From the NCBI RefSeq assembly GCF_000243095.1, contig NZ_AHJE01000057.1, positions 43,488 through 107,487 of the forward strand: a stretch of 64,000 bases of DNA, read 5' to 3'. Positions 35,134 through 43,971 of this stretch are shown in pieces (the first letter of the stretch is position 1; the number at the start of each line of letters is the position of its first letter). The DNA comes from Cupriavidus basilensis OR16. GTDB lineage: Bacteria; Pseudomonadota; Gammaproteobacteria; Burkholderiales; Burkholderiaceae. The notes below the pieces were generated by a model, which did no database searches, was not told the origin of the DNA, and saw only the letters and a list, made by a program, of their open reading frames with translations. The position numbers and the translations under genes were made by a program.

Positions 35134-36532
35134 ATGGCAAATATCGAATCCAGACTCTCCGCCGGCAGTGAAGCATTCCAGGCTAACCGCACCGGCATGC
35201 TGGCCCTGCTGGAGCGTATCCGCGCCTTCGAGCAGCGCGCCGCCAGTACGTCCGCCGCCTCGCGCGAGCGTTTCGAGAAGCGCGGGCAGTTGCTGCCGCG
35301 CGACCGGCTGGCGTTGCTGAAACAAGCTGCCATACGTGCAACTGGTCGAGAGCGCCGGTGCCAACCTGATGACCTACAAGGTCGAGGATTTCGTGCGGGG
35401 CGGCAACCTGTTCCGCAACCTGGCGCGCCTGTCGGCGGCCGGGCTGCCGGTGGTGACGGTCACGCATGGCTCGTCGACCGCCGGCGGGGCTTACCAGACC
35501 GGGCTGTCGGACTACATCATCATGGTGCGGGGCCGTTCGCGCGCCTTCCTGGCCGGCCCGCCGCTGTTGATGGCGGCCACCGGCGAAGTGGCCACCGAGG
35601 AGGAACTGGGCGGGGCCGTGATGCATACCGCCGTCTCCGGCCTGGGCGACTACCTGGCCGAGGACGACCGCGATGCGCTGCGCATCGCCCGCGAGATCCT
35701 GGGCAAGATCGACTGGAACCGCGAGCAGCCCGCCGCCACGCCGCGCAGCTACAAGCCGCCGCGCTACGACGCCGAGGAGCTGCTCGGCGTCATGCCGATG
35801 GACCATAAGCGGCCGGTCGACATGAAGGAGGTGATCGCGCGCATTGCCGACGATTCCGACTTCCTGGAGTTCGGCGAGAACTACGGCGGCGCCACCGTGT
35901 GCGGCCATATCAAGATTGAAGGCTGGCCGCTGGGCATCATCACCAACAACGGCCCGATCGATCCGGCCGGCGCGACCAAGGCCACGCACTTTATCCAGGC
36001 CTGCTGCCAGTCGCGCACGCCCATCCTCTACCTGAACAACACCACCGGCTTCATGGTGGGCCGCAGCTATGAGGAAGCCGGCATCATCAAGCACGGCTCC
36101 AAGATGATCCAGGCCGTCAGCAATGCCACCGTGCCGCAGATCACGATCTATTGCGGCGCGTCGTTCGGCGCCGGGAACTACGGCATGTGCGGGCGCGGTT
36201 TTCATCCGCGCTTCTGTTTCTCCTGGCCCAACGCCAAGACCGCCGTGATGGGCGGCGAGCAGGCGGCACGCACCATGGCCATCGTGACCGAGGCCGCCAT
36301 GAAGCGCAAAGGCGGGGAGGCCGATGCCGGCCAGCTGGAAACGCTTCAAAAAGGCATCGTCGAGCGTTTCGACCGCCAGATGAGCGTATTTGTCACCAGC
36401 GCCCACGTGCTGGATGACGGCGTGATCGACCCGCGCAATACGCGCGCGGTGCTGGCCAATGTGCTGGCGATCTGCCGCGATGGCGACGCCAGGGCGCCGC
36501 AAGCCATGCAATTCGGGGTGGCGCGGCCCTGA
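35134..36532 (+). pseudogene. Acyl-CoA carboxylase carboxyltransferase (beta) subunit, internally deleted
   Basis: The biotin-dependent carboxyltransferase partner of the alpha subunit at 37786, resembling methylcrotonyl/geranyl-CoA carboxylase beta chains. The N-terminal part (35134 to about 35319) ends at LLPRDRLALL. The coding then resumes in another frame at about 35321 (NKLPYVQLVESAGANLMTY). The family normally has about 75-80 residues here, including part of the first crotonase-like domain, so an internal deletion with frameshift is present. The remainder is intact: PVVTVTHGSSTAGGAYQTGL, GATKATHFIQACCQS, ASFGAGNYGMCGRGFHPRF. As written the enzyme would be inactive, unless the deletion is an assembly error. 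Confidence 0.82.
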
Positions 36533-36591
36533 CGGCCACCGACGCACCCTGAACAATAGAACGATGGAACGATAGAACGGAGACCTGCCAC

Positions 36592-37746
36592 ATGCTGTTG
36601 ACACCCGAACACGAGGCGCTGCGCGCCACCATCAAGCGCTTTATCGCCGAGCAGATCAATCCGCATGTCGACGCCTGGGAGGAGGCCGAGATCTTCCCGG
36701 CGCATGAGGTCTTCCGCAAGATGGGCGATCTAGGCCTGCTGGGCCTGTCCAAGCCGGAAGAAGACGGCGGCATGGGCCTCGATTACTCCTACAGCGCGGT
36801 GCTGGCGGAAACGCTGTCCGACATCAACTGCGGCGGCGTGCCCATGGCCATCGGCGTGCAGACCGACATGGCCACCCCGGCCCTGGCCCACCACGGCAGC
36901 GAGGCGCTGCGCCGCGAATTCCTGGCGCCCGCGATCCGCGGCGAGTACGTGGCCTGCCTGGGCGTCTCGGAGGTAGGCAGCGGCTCCGATGTGGCCTCGA
37001 TCAAGACCACGGCGCGGCGCGACGGCGACGACTACATCATCAACGGCGGCAAGATGTGGACCACCAACGGCACCCAGGCCGATTTCTGCTGCGTGCTGGC
37101 CAATACGTCGGACGGAGCGCCGCACCGCAACAAGACGCTGATCGTGGTGCCCATGAAGACCCGCGGCGTTTCGGTGGCCAAGAAGATCCGCAAGATCGGC
37201 ATGGACTCGTCCGATACCGCGCAGCTGTACTTCGACGACGTGCGGGTGCCGCAGCGCTACCGCATCGGCGAGGAAGGCATGGGCTTCACCTACCAGATGG
37301 AACAGTTCCAGGTGGAGCGCCTGTGGGGCGCGCTCAGTTCCGCCAGCCGATGCGCCAAGGCGATCGATCTCACCATCGAGTACACGCGCGAGCGCAAGGC
37401 GTTTGGCCGCTCCATCCTGGATAACCAGTGGGTGCACTACACCTTGGCTGAGCTGCAGACCGAAGTGGAAGCGCTGCACGCGCTGTGCTGGCGCGCCGTG
37501 GAGATGATGGTGCGTGGCGAGGATGCCACCCGCCTGGCCACCATGGCCAAGCTCAAGGCCGGCCGGCTGTCGCGCGAGGTGGCCGATCGCTGCCTGCAGT
37601 TCTGGGGCGGCATGGGCTACGTGCTGGAGAGCCCGATCTCGCGCATTTTCCGGGACGGGCGGCTCACCTCCATCGGCGGCGGCGCCGACGAGGTCATGAT
37701 GCAGATCCTGTGCAAGTTCATGGGCACCTTCCCCCAGTCGAAGTAA
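36592..37746 (+). CDS. Acyl-CoA dehydrogenase (citronellyl-CoA dehydrogenase-like)
   Basis: A 384-residue FAD-dependent acyl-CoA dehydrogenase that would introduce a 2,3-double bond into an acyl-CoA. Family blocks are CLGVSEVGSGSDVASIKT (FAD/substrate region), KIRKIGMDSSDTAQLYFDDV, ERKAFGRSILDNQWVHY, and the C-terminal QFWGGMGYVLESPISRIFRD, with the catalytic Glu probably in the last. It is intact, 59 bp after the carboxylase beta gene and just before the alpha gene, matching the order dehydrogenase-carboxylase of the terpene (atu) and leucine (liu) pathways. Branched substrate preference is inference from context. Confidence 0.9.
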   Translation: MLLTPEHEALRATIKRFIAEQINPHVDAWEEAEIFPAHEVFRKMGDLGLLGLSKPEEDGGMGLDYSYSAVLAETLSDINCGGVPMAIGVQTDMATPALAHHGSEALRREFLAPAIRGEYVACLGVSEVGSGSDVASIKTTARRDGDDYIINGGKMWTTNGTQADFCCVLANTSDGAPHRNKTLIVVPMKTRGVSVAKKIRKIGMDSSDTAQLYFDDVRVPQRYRIGEEGMGFTYQMEQFQVERLWGALSSASRCAKAIDLTIEYTRERKAFGRSILDNQWVHYTLAELQTEVEALHALCWRAVEMMVRGEDATRLATMAKLKAGRLSREVADRCLQFWGGMGYVLESPISRIFRDGRLTSIGGGADEVMMQILCKFMGTFPQSK

Positions 37747-37785
37747 GCATTCAAAGCTAAAGACCAGAGAGCAGACCAGGCCACC

Positions 37786-39786
37786 ATGAAGCAGCCCACG
37801 CCATTTCACAAGATCCTGATCGCCAACCGGGGCGAAATCGCCTTGCGCGTCATGCGCAGCGCCACCGCGCTGGGCTACCGCACGGTGGCGGTCTACTCCA
37901 GCGCCGACGCCGGTGCGCGCCATGTCCAGGAGGCCGGCCAGGCGGTGTATATCGGCGAGGCGCCGCCGGCGCAGTCCTACCTGCGCATCGACGCCATCAT
38001 CGAGGCAGCGCGGCGGTGCGGCGCCGATGCCGTGCATCCCGGCTACGGCTTCCTGGCGGAGAATCCCGCCTTTGCCCGCGCCTGCCGCGAGGCGGGACTG
38101 GTCTTTATCGGCCCGTCGGCCGAGTCCATCGTGGCGATGGGCAACAAGGCCGGCGCCAAGCGGCTGATGATGGCCGCGGACGTGCCGTGCATCCCGGGCT
38201 ACCAGGGCGAAGACCAGGACGAGGCGCGCCTGTGCGCCGAGGCCGAGCGCATCGGCTTTCCGGTCATGATCAAGGCCACCGCGGGAGGGGGCGGGCGCGG
38301 CATGCGGCTGGTGCCGGACGCGCGGGCCTTTCCCGAGCTGCTGCGCAGCGCGCGCTCGGAGGCGCAGGGCGCTTTTGGCGATCCCGAGGTGATCCTGGAA
38401 CGGGCCGTGGTGGAGCCGCGCCATATCGAGATCCAGATCCTGGCCGACCGTGATGGCAACGCCATCCACCTGGGCGAGCGCGACTGCTCGGTGCAGCGGC
38501 GCCACCAAAAGCTGATCGAAGAGGCGCCGTCCCCCGCGGTGAGCCCCGAGCTACGGGCCCGCATGGGCGCCACCGCCGTGGCCGCCGTCAAGGCGATTGG
38601 CTATGAAGGTGCCGGCACACTGGAATTCCTGCTCGACCGCGACGGCAACTACTACTTCATGGAGATGAATACGCGACTGCAGGTGGAGCATCCCGTGACC
38701 GAGGCCATCACCGGCCTGGACCTGGTGGCGCTGCAACTGCGGATTGCCGCGGGCGAGCCGTTGCCGCTCAAGCAGGAAGACATACGTTTTTCCGGCCACG
38801 CCATCGAAGTGCGGCTGTGCGCCGAGGACGCCGACCAAGGCTTTATGCCGCAAAGCGGCGAGATTGCGCTGTGGCAGGCCCCGTCCGCCTTGCGCGTAGA
38901 GCATGCGCTGGGCAGCGGCGCCGCGATCCCGCCTTATTACGACTCCATGATCGCCAAGCTGGTCAGCTACGGCGGGACGCGCGACGAAGCGCGGCGCAAG
39001 CTGTCCCGAGGCCTGGAAGACCTGGTGGCGCTTGGCGTGACCACCAACCAGGTGTTCCTTGGCCGCTGCCTCGCCCATCCCGCCTTTGCCGCGGGGGATG
39101 CCACCACCGCCTTCATCGGCCAGCACCAGGACGCGCTGCTGCAACCCGATGCGGCACTGCGCCAGCGCGCTGCCGCGCTGGCGGCGCTGCTCCTGTATGA
39201 AACCTCGCCGGAGCGCGGCCCGGGCACGCCAGCCGCGAGCCTGGCCCCCACGCTGCCAATCGGCTTGCGCTACCGGGTCGACGGTGCGGAGCATCAGGCC
39301 AGCCTGGCATTCGGCGGCGGCAATCGCTTCGAGGTCACCATGGGCGAGTCGCGCTTTGCCTTCGAAACCCTCGCGCTGACCGAGCATTGGCTGCGTTTCC
39401 ATTGCGATGGCCTGGTCGAAAGCGCCACCTTCCATCGCGATGCCACTACGCTGCTGCTGCACTACCAGGGCACGCCGCTACGCATCGAGGACCACACGCG
39501 GGCGGCAGCCGCACGAGCTGGCGAGGCCGCCGGCGATGGCAAGCTGCGCGCCTCCATGAACGGGCGGGTGGTCAACGTGATGGTGGCCGCGGGCGACCAG
39601 GTCGAGGCAGGCCAGCCCATGGTGACGCTGGAAGCCATGAAGATGGAGCACATCCACGTGGCCCCGGCCGCCGGCAGGGTCGGCGCCATCCATGTGCAGG
39701 TTGGCGACCAGGCCGCCGCCATGCGCGTGATCGCGGAGATCGAGTTCGAGGTGCCGCTGGCAGAACCGGTAAAGGCTGCCGCCTGA
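37786..39786 (+). CDS. Acyl-CoA carboxylase alpha subunit (biotin carboxylase + biotin carrier)
   Basis: A 666-residue biotin carboxylase/BCCP fusion. It has the N-terminal biotin-carboxylase domain (ILIANRGEIALRVMRSA), an ATP-grasp glycine loop (ATAGGGGRGMRLVPDA), EMNTRLQVEHPVTEAITG, a linker, and the C-terminal biotinyl domain with the biotinylated Lys619 in LEAMKMEHI. It carboxylates its own biotin with bicarbonate and ATP and passes CO2 to the beta subunit. Length and domain order match methylcrotonyl-, geranyl- and propionyl-CoA carboxylase alpha chains. The acyl group is selected by the beta subunit (35134), which is disrupted here. Confidence 0.93.
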   Translation: MKQPTPFHKILIANRGEIALRVMRSATALGYRTVAVYSSADAGARHVQEAGQAVYIGEAPPAQSYLRIDAIIEAARRCGADAVHPGYGFLAENPAFARACREAGLVFIGPSAESIVAMGNKAGAKRLMMAADVPCIPGYQGEDQDEARLCAEAERIGFPVMIKATAGGGGRGMRLVPDARAFPELLRSARSEAQGAFGDPEVILERAVVEPRHIEIQILADRDGNAIHLGERDCSVQRRHQKLIEEAPSPAVSPELRARMGATAVAAVKAIGYEGAGTLEFLLDRDGNYYFMEMNTRLQVEHPVTEAITGLDLVALQLRIAAGEPLPLKQEDIRFSGHAIEVRLCAEDADQGFMPQSGEIALWQAPSALRVEHALGSGAAIPPYYDSMIAKLVSYGGTRDEARRKLSRGLEDLVALGVTTNQVFLGRCLAHPAFAAGDATTAFIGQHQDALLQPDAALRQRAAALAALLLYETSPERGPGTPAASLAPTLPIGLRYRVDGAEHQASLAFGGGNRFEVTMGESRFAFETLALTEHWLRFHCDGLVESATFHRDATTLLLHYQGTPLRIEDHTRAAAARAGEAAGDGKLRASMNGRVVNVMVAAGDQVEAGQPMVTLEAMKMEHIHVAPAAGRVGAIHVQVGDQAAAMRVIAEIEFEVPLAEPVKAAA

Positions 39787-39853
39787 GCCTGTCGCGCCGT
39801 CATCCGTCAGACCATTTCCCAACACACGGGCATAGCCCATCCAGCGGAGCACC

Positions 39854-40639
39854 ATGAGCGAATCGGAAACCCCAGCCGTCCTCCACGAAAAACGCGGCGC
39901 CGCGTTCTGGATCACCATCAACCGGCCGGACAAGCGCAACGCCATCAACAAGGAAGTGGTAGCCGGCATCCGTGCGGGCTACCGCGCCGCGCATGCTGAC
40001 CCGGCCATTCGCGCCATCGTGCTGACCGGCGCCGGCGACAAGGCATTCTGCGCCGGTGGCGACCTGCAGCCGGGCAAGGGCTTTGCCTTCGACCTGTCGC
40101 AGCCCAATGTGGACTACGCGGACATGCTGCGCGAGTCCCAGCAAGCCACGCTGCCAAGCATCGCGCGGATCAACGGCACCTGCATGGCCGGCGGCATGGG
40201 CCTGCTGTGCATGACCGATATGGCTGTCGCCGCCGACAGTGCCTTGTTTGGCCTGCCGGAGGTCAAGGTAGGCGTATTCCCGATGCAGGTGCTGAGCCTG
40301 CTGCAGACGCTGGCGCCGCCCCGGCTGGTGCGCGAGTGGTGCATCAGCGGCGAGCCGTTTTCCGCCACCGAGGCCAAGGCCGCCGGCCTGGTCAACCACC
40401 TGGCAGCGCCGGGGGAGCTGGACGCGCGCACCGAATGGCTGGTCGCCCGCGTGGCCGACAAGTCGCCCACCGCGATCCGGCGCGGCAAGTACGCCATGCA
40501 AGCCATGGCGTCGATGAGCTTTACCGAAGGCATCGCCTATACCGAAAGCCAGATCGCGCTGCTGGTGATGACCGAAGACGCGCGCGAAGGCCTGGCCGCC
40601 TTCAACGAGAAGCGCACGCCGGTCTGGACCGGCAGGTGA
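39854..40639 (+). CDS. Enoyl-CoA hydratase (crotonase family)
   Basis: A 261-residue crotonase-fold protein. The CoA/oxyanion motifs are ITINRPDKRNAIN, AFCAGGDLQPG and INGTCMAGGMGLLCMTDMA; the conserved LPEVKVGVFP supplies a probable catalytic Glu, while the other Glu position of typical hydratases is not obvious, so an atypical hydratase/lyase role is possible. It follows the carboxylase alpha gene by 67 bp and could hydrate the carboxylated enoyl-CoA as AtuE or LiuC do. Specificity is inference from position. Confidence 0.88.
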   Translation: MSESETPAVLHEKRGAAFWITINRPDKRNAINKEVVAGIRAGYRAAHADPAIRAIVLTGAGDKAFCAGGDLQPGKGFAFDLSQPNVDYADMLRESQQATLPSIARINGTCMAGGMGLLCMTDMAVAADSALFGLPEVKVGVFPMQVLSLLQTLAPPRLVREWCISGEPFSATEAKAAGLVNHLAAPGELDARTEWLVARVADKSPTAIRRGKYAMQAMASMSFTEGIAYTESQIALLVMTEDAREGLAAFNEKRTPVWTGR

Positions 40640-40712
40640 ACAACCGGCGAGGCGCGCGCCGGGCAGGGCGCGCCGGCGGTGTCTGCAACGTCTGAGCGAA
40701 GGGGAGCTGCCT

Positions 40713-42281
40713 ATGCACAATGTATCGTCGACCACATCGTCCACCCAACCGGCCAGCGACAGCGCCGCCCTCCTGGCGCTCGGCATGGCGCAATGGCTGG
40801 GCCGACGCGCCGCGCGCAGCCCCCGCAGCCCGGCGCTGACATGCGCGGGGCAGACCTGGACCTATGCCGAACTGGTGGCCGACGCCGCGAAGATGGCCGC
40901 CGTGCTGGCCGCGGGCGGCGTCGGACGCGGCCAGCGCGTGGGCTACCTGGGCCTGAACGACCCGCTGTTCCTGGTGACGCAGTTCGCCTGCGGCTGGCTG
41001 GGCGCCATCTTCGTGCCGCTCAACTTCCGGCTCACCGGGCCGGAGCTGGCCTTTATCGTCAACGATGCGGGCGTGCATACGCTGTTCGCCGATGAGGACT
41101 ATGCCGGCCTGATCGATGAAGCGCGCCCGGCGCTGGAATGCCAGCGCTACCTGCGGCGCAACGATGCGCCGGGCTGGGAAGGCCTGATGTCGCGGATGGC
41201 GCAAGCCAATGCCGCGCCGCCGGTGCCCACCCATCCGGATGAAGTGGCCGCGATCATGTACACCTCGGGCACCACCGGACACCCCAAGGGCGCCATGCTC
41301 ACGCATGGCAACTTCTGGGCCAACAACCTGAACGTGATGACGCTGAGCGACCTCGCCAGCACCGATGTCGCGCTCAACTTCGCGCCCCTGTTCCATGTCG
41401 GCGGCATGTGCTGCGTGAGCTTGCCCATCCTCATGGCGGGCGGCCATCTCGTACTGCAGCGCAGCTTCGACGCCGCAGCCGTCATGCAGGCAGTGGCCAA
41501 ACACCGCGTGACGGTCAGCTTCGCGGTGCCCGCCATGCTGCTGTTCGTCAGCCAGCACCCGGATTTCGCGCGGGCGGACCTGTCGAGCCTGCGGACCATT
41601 TCGGTCGGCGGCGCCCCCATGCCCGAGCCGCTGCTGCGCCTGTTCGCGGGGCGCGGCATCCCGGTCAACCAAGGCTACGGCCTGACCGAGACCGCCGCCG
41701 CGACGACCTTCCTCGCCCCGGAGCGCGCGCGCGACAAGCTCGGCTCCTGCGGCACGCCGGCCATGATGACCGAGGTCTGCATCCGCGGCTTCGATGGCAA
41801 GCCGCTGACCGAGCCGCAAGCACGCGGAGAAATCTGCGCGCGCGGCGGCAACATCATGAAAGGCTACTGGAACCGCCCGGACGCCACGGCTGGCGCCTTC
41901 TACGAGGGCGGCTGGTTCCGCACGGGCGACGTCGGCTACGCCGATGAAGAAGGCTTCTACTACATCTGCGACCGCCTCAAGGACATGGTCATCACCGGCG
42001 GCGAAAACGTCTACCCGGCCGAGGTCGAAAGCGTGCTGTACGAGCACCCCGCCATCGCCGAGGTCGCCGTGATCGGCGCACCCGACGCGCGCTGGGGCGA
42101 GCACGTGGTGGCGGTGGTGGCACTCAAGCCGGGCGCCAGCCTGACGCTGGAAGCGCTGCAGGCGTTTGCGGAACCGCGGCTGGCGCGGTACAAGTTGCCG
42201 CGGGCGTTACGGGTGGTGGCGGCGTTGCCGCGGAATCCTACGGGGAAGGTGTTGAAGGTTAGGTTGAGGGAGATGGGGTAG
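40713..42281 (+). CDS. AMP-dependent acyl-CoA synthetase
   Basis: A 522-residue ANL ligase with all core motifs: MYTSGTTGHPKGAMLTHGNF, NQGYGLTETAAA, GWFRTGDVGYADEEGFYYI, KDMVITGGENVYPAEVE and the C-terminal lysine in NPTGKVLKVRLREMG. GGGGAG lies before the ATG at 40713. It is the last gene of the atu-like run and probably feeds the pathway by activating the free acid, in the position of AtuH. A 50-bp-arm inverted repeat follows 18 bp beyond the stop. Confidence 0.92.
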   Translation: MHNVSSTTSSTQPASDSAALLALGMAQWLGRRAARSPRSPALTCAGQTWTYAELVADAAKMAAVLAAGGVGRGQRVGYLGLNDPLFLVTQFACGWLGAIFVPLNFRLTGPELAFIVNDAGVHTLFADEDYAGLIDEARPALECQRYLRRNDAPGWEGLMSRMAQANAAPPVPTHPDEVAAIMYTSGTTGHPKGAMLTHGNFWANNLNVMTLSDLASTDVALNFAPLFHVGGMCCVSLPILMAGGHLVLQRSFDAAAVMQAVAKHRVTVSFAVPAMLLFVSQHPDFARADLSSLRTISVGGAPMPEPLLRLFAGRGIPVNQGYGLTETAAATTFLAPERARDKLGSCGTPAMMTEVCIRGFDGKPLTEPQARGEICARGGNIMKGYWNRPDATAGAFYEGGWFRTGDVGYADEEGFYYICDRLKDMVITGGENVYPAEVESVLYEHPAIAEVAVIGAPDARWGEHVVAVVALKPGASLTLEALQAFAEPRLARYKLPRALRVVAALPRNPTGKVLKVRLREMG

Positions 42282-42298
42282 GGGCGCTGTTTCTCGCG

Positions 42299-42402
42299 GT
42301 TTCTTTTTGCGGCGATGGTTATTGGACCCAAGAGCGTACGACATCCCCGCAGGGGGATGTCGTACGCTCTTGGGCCCAATAACCAACGCCGTACAAAGAA
42401 AC
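42299..42402. repeat. Large inverted repeat with 50-bp arms
   Basis: The left arm 42299-42348 and the right arm 42353-42402 are complementary at 46 of 50 positions, with only a 4-nt loop (GCAG). The central 22 bp on each side (ACATCCCC... outward to CCCAAG) are perfect. It lies between the ligase stop (42281) and a methyltransferase start (42456). It could be a very strong bidirectional terminator, or a mobile palindromic (REP/MITE-like) repeat. No U-tract is adjacent. Confidence 0.9.
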
Positions 42403-42455
42403 AAGCGACCACCCCCGCAGGCCAATGACCGCATAAAAAAGAAGAGGAGCAACCA

Positions 42456-43066
42456 ATGGCAGGACCCACCATCGACTTCTGGCAAGCCCGCTTCGAATCC
42501 GGGCAGACCCCCTGGGAACGCGAAGCCGCCAGCCCCCAACTGCAAGCCTGGCTAGCACAAGGCGCCATCCAGGCAGGCGAGCGCGTGCTCGTGCCCGGCT
42601 GCGGCGGTGGCTGGGAAGTAGCCGCACTGGCCGCGCATGGCGCGCAAGTCAGCGGCATCGACTACGCGCCCGGGCGCTTGCCCGCACGCTCGCCCGACTC
42701 GAACAGGCGCAACTGCTGGCGGACCTGGAGGAGGCGGACGTGCTGCAATGGCAGCCCGCGGCACCCGTGGACGCCGTCTATGAGCAGACCTGCCTGTGCG
42801 CGCTGCATCCCGACCACTGGACCCGTTATGCCGCCCAGCTCCATGCCTGGCTGCGTCCCGGAGGGCGCCTGTTCGCCTTGTTCATGCAGATGCGCCGCGA
42901 CAGTGCCGGCCAGGGCATGGTGGAGGGGCCGCCGTATCACTGCGACATCAACGCCATGCGCGCGCTGTTCCCTGCCCGGTTGTGGGATTGGCCCAAGCCG
43001 CCCTTCGGCGCCGTGACGCATCCCAGTGGCGCGTTCGAGCTTGCCGTGATGCTGGTGCGCCGCTGA
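42456..43066 (+). pseudogene. TPMT-like SAM-dependent methyltransferase, frameshifted
   Basis: A methyltransferase of about 200 residues of the thiopurine S-methyltransferase type. The first frame carries IDFWQARFESGQTPWERE and the SAM motif VLVPGCGGGWEVAALAAHG followed by SGIDYAP. The second frame continues LARTLARLEQAQLLADLEEA, CLCALHPDHWTRYAAQLHA, LRPGGRLFALFMQMR and THPSGAFELAVMLVRR. The frames join at about 42672-42676 (CCCGGGCG), requiring a single-base change. Such enzymes methylate small thiols, halides or tellurite/selenite. No functional link to the neighbouring CoA genes is apparent. Confidence 0.75.
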
Positions 43067-43157
43067 TCCGCCTAGCCGCGATCGCCGGCACCCATGGGTA
43101 ATCCCCGATCCATTTACAGCCAGTCCACACAAGAGCCACCCCGGTAGTTTTGTTACG

Positions 43158-43964
43158 GTGGCATCTGTGGCAACACGGCGACGCGCACCGGTGAACTTTG
43201 CCCAGGGCGAGTTCATGATGCTGGGCGCCTTCGCCGGCGTGGTGCTGACCATGCTCGGGTTGCCACTGATCCTGGCGGTGCCGTTGACGGTGGCGGGCAT
43301 GGCCGGCTTCGGCATGCTGGTCGAGCGCCTGGCGATTCGCCCCATCCTGGGCCAGCCGCAGTTCACCGTGGTGATGCTGACCATCGGCATGGGCTACGTG
43401 ATGCGCGGCCTGATCACCATGGTGCCGGGCATCGGCGCCGGCACGCATACCTTGCCGGTGCCTTACCAGGGCATGGTTTGGCGTACCGGCGGCCTGGTGC
43501 TGAGCGTGGAGCAGGTGGCGGTCATCGGCGCCACCGCCGCGCTTTGCGTGGTGCTTTACCTGGTGTTCCGCTACAGCCGCATCGGCGTGGCCATGCAGGC
43601 CAGTTCGCAGAATCAGCTTGCCGCCTATTACATGGGCATCCCGGTGCGACGGCTCAACGGGCTGGTGTGGGGCCTGTCAGCATCGGTCGCCGCGATCGCC
43701 GGCCTGCTGCTGGCGCCCATCACCTTTGTCCACGCCAGCATGGGCATGCTCGGCCTCAAGGCCTTCCCCGCGGCGGTGGTGGGCGGCTTTGGCAGCCTGC
43801 CGGGCGCGATCGTGGGCGGGCTGGTGATCGGGGTGGTGGAGTCGCTGGCGGGCTTCTACCTGCCTGAGGGCTTCAAGGACGTCGCGGCCTATGTCGTGGT
43901 GCTGATCATGCTGGTGGTCAAGCCGAATGGCCTGTTCGGCGAGAACCTGCGTAAAAAGGTGTAG
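43158..43964 (+). pseudogene. livH: Branched-chain-type ABC transporter permease LivH, 5'-truncated
   Basis: An inner-membrane permease of the LivH type. The family begins with about 40-50 residues containing the first transmembrane helix before VNFAQGEF; here the codons before VNFAQGEFMMLGAFAGVVL (43158-43188) encode an unrelated Arg-rich stretch, so the normal 5' end is lost. The rest, including GLVWGLSASVAAIAGLLLAP and GGFGSLPGAIVGGLVIG, is intact to the stop. It is followed 7 bp later by livM. A GTG at 43158 is the first possible start. Without helix 1 function is doubtful; a rearrangement or missing sequence at about 43188 is implied. Confidence 0.78.
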
Positions 43965-43971
43965 AGACGCG

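Noticed and set aside
36730..38508. Minus-strand open frame of 592 codons across the acyl-CoA dehydrogenase and carboxylase alpha genes
   Set aside because: It crosses two intact genes and their intergenic gap, and has shadow composition without motifs. High GC makes long antisense frames common.
42299..42402. Insertion-sequence terminal inverted repeats
   Set aside because: The arms are separated by only 4 bases with no transposase, so this is a hairpin repeat and not a complete insertion sequence.
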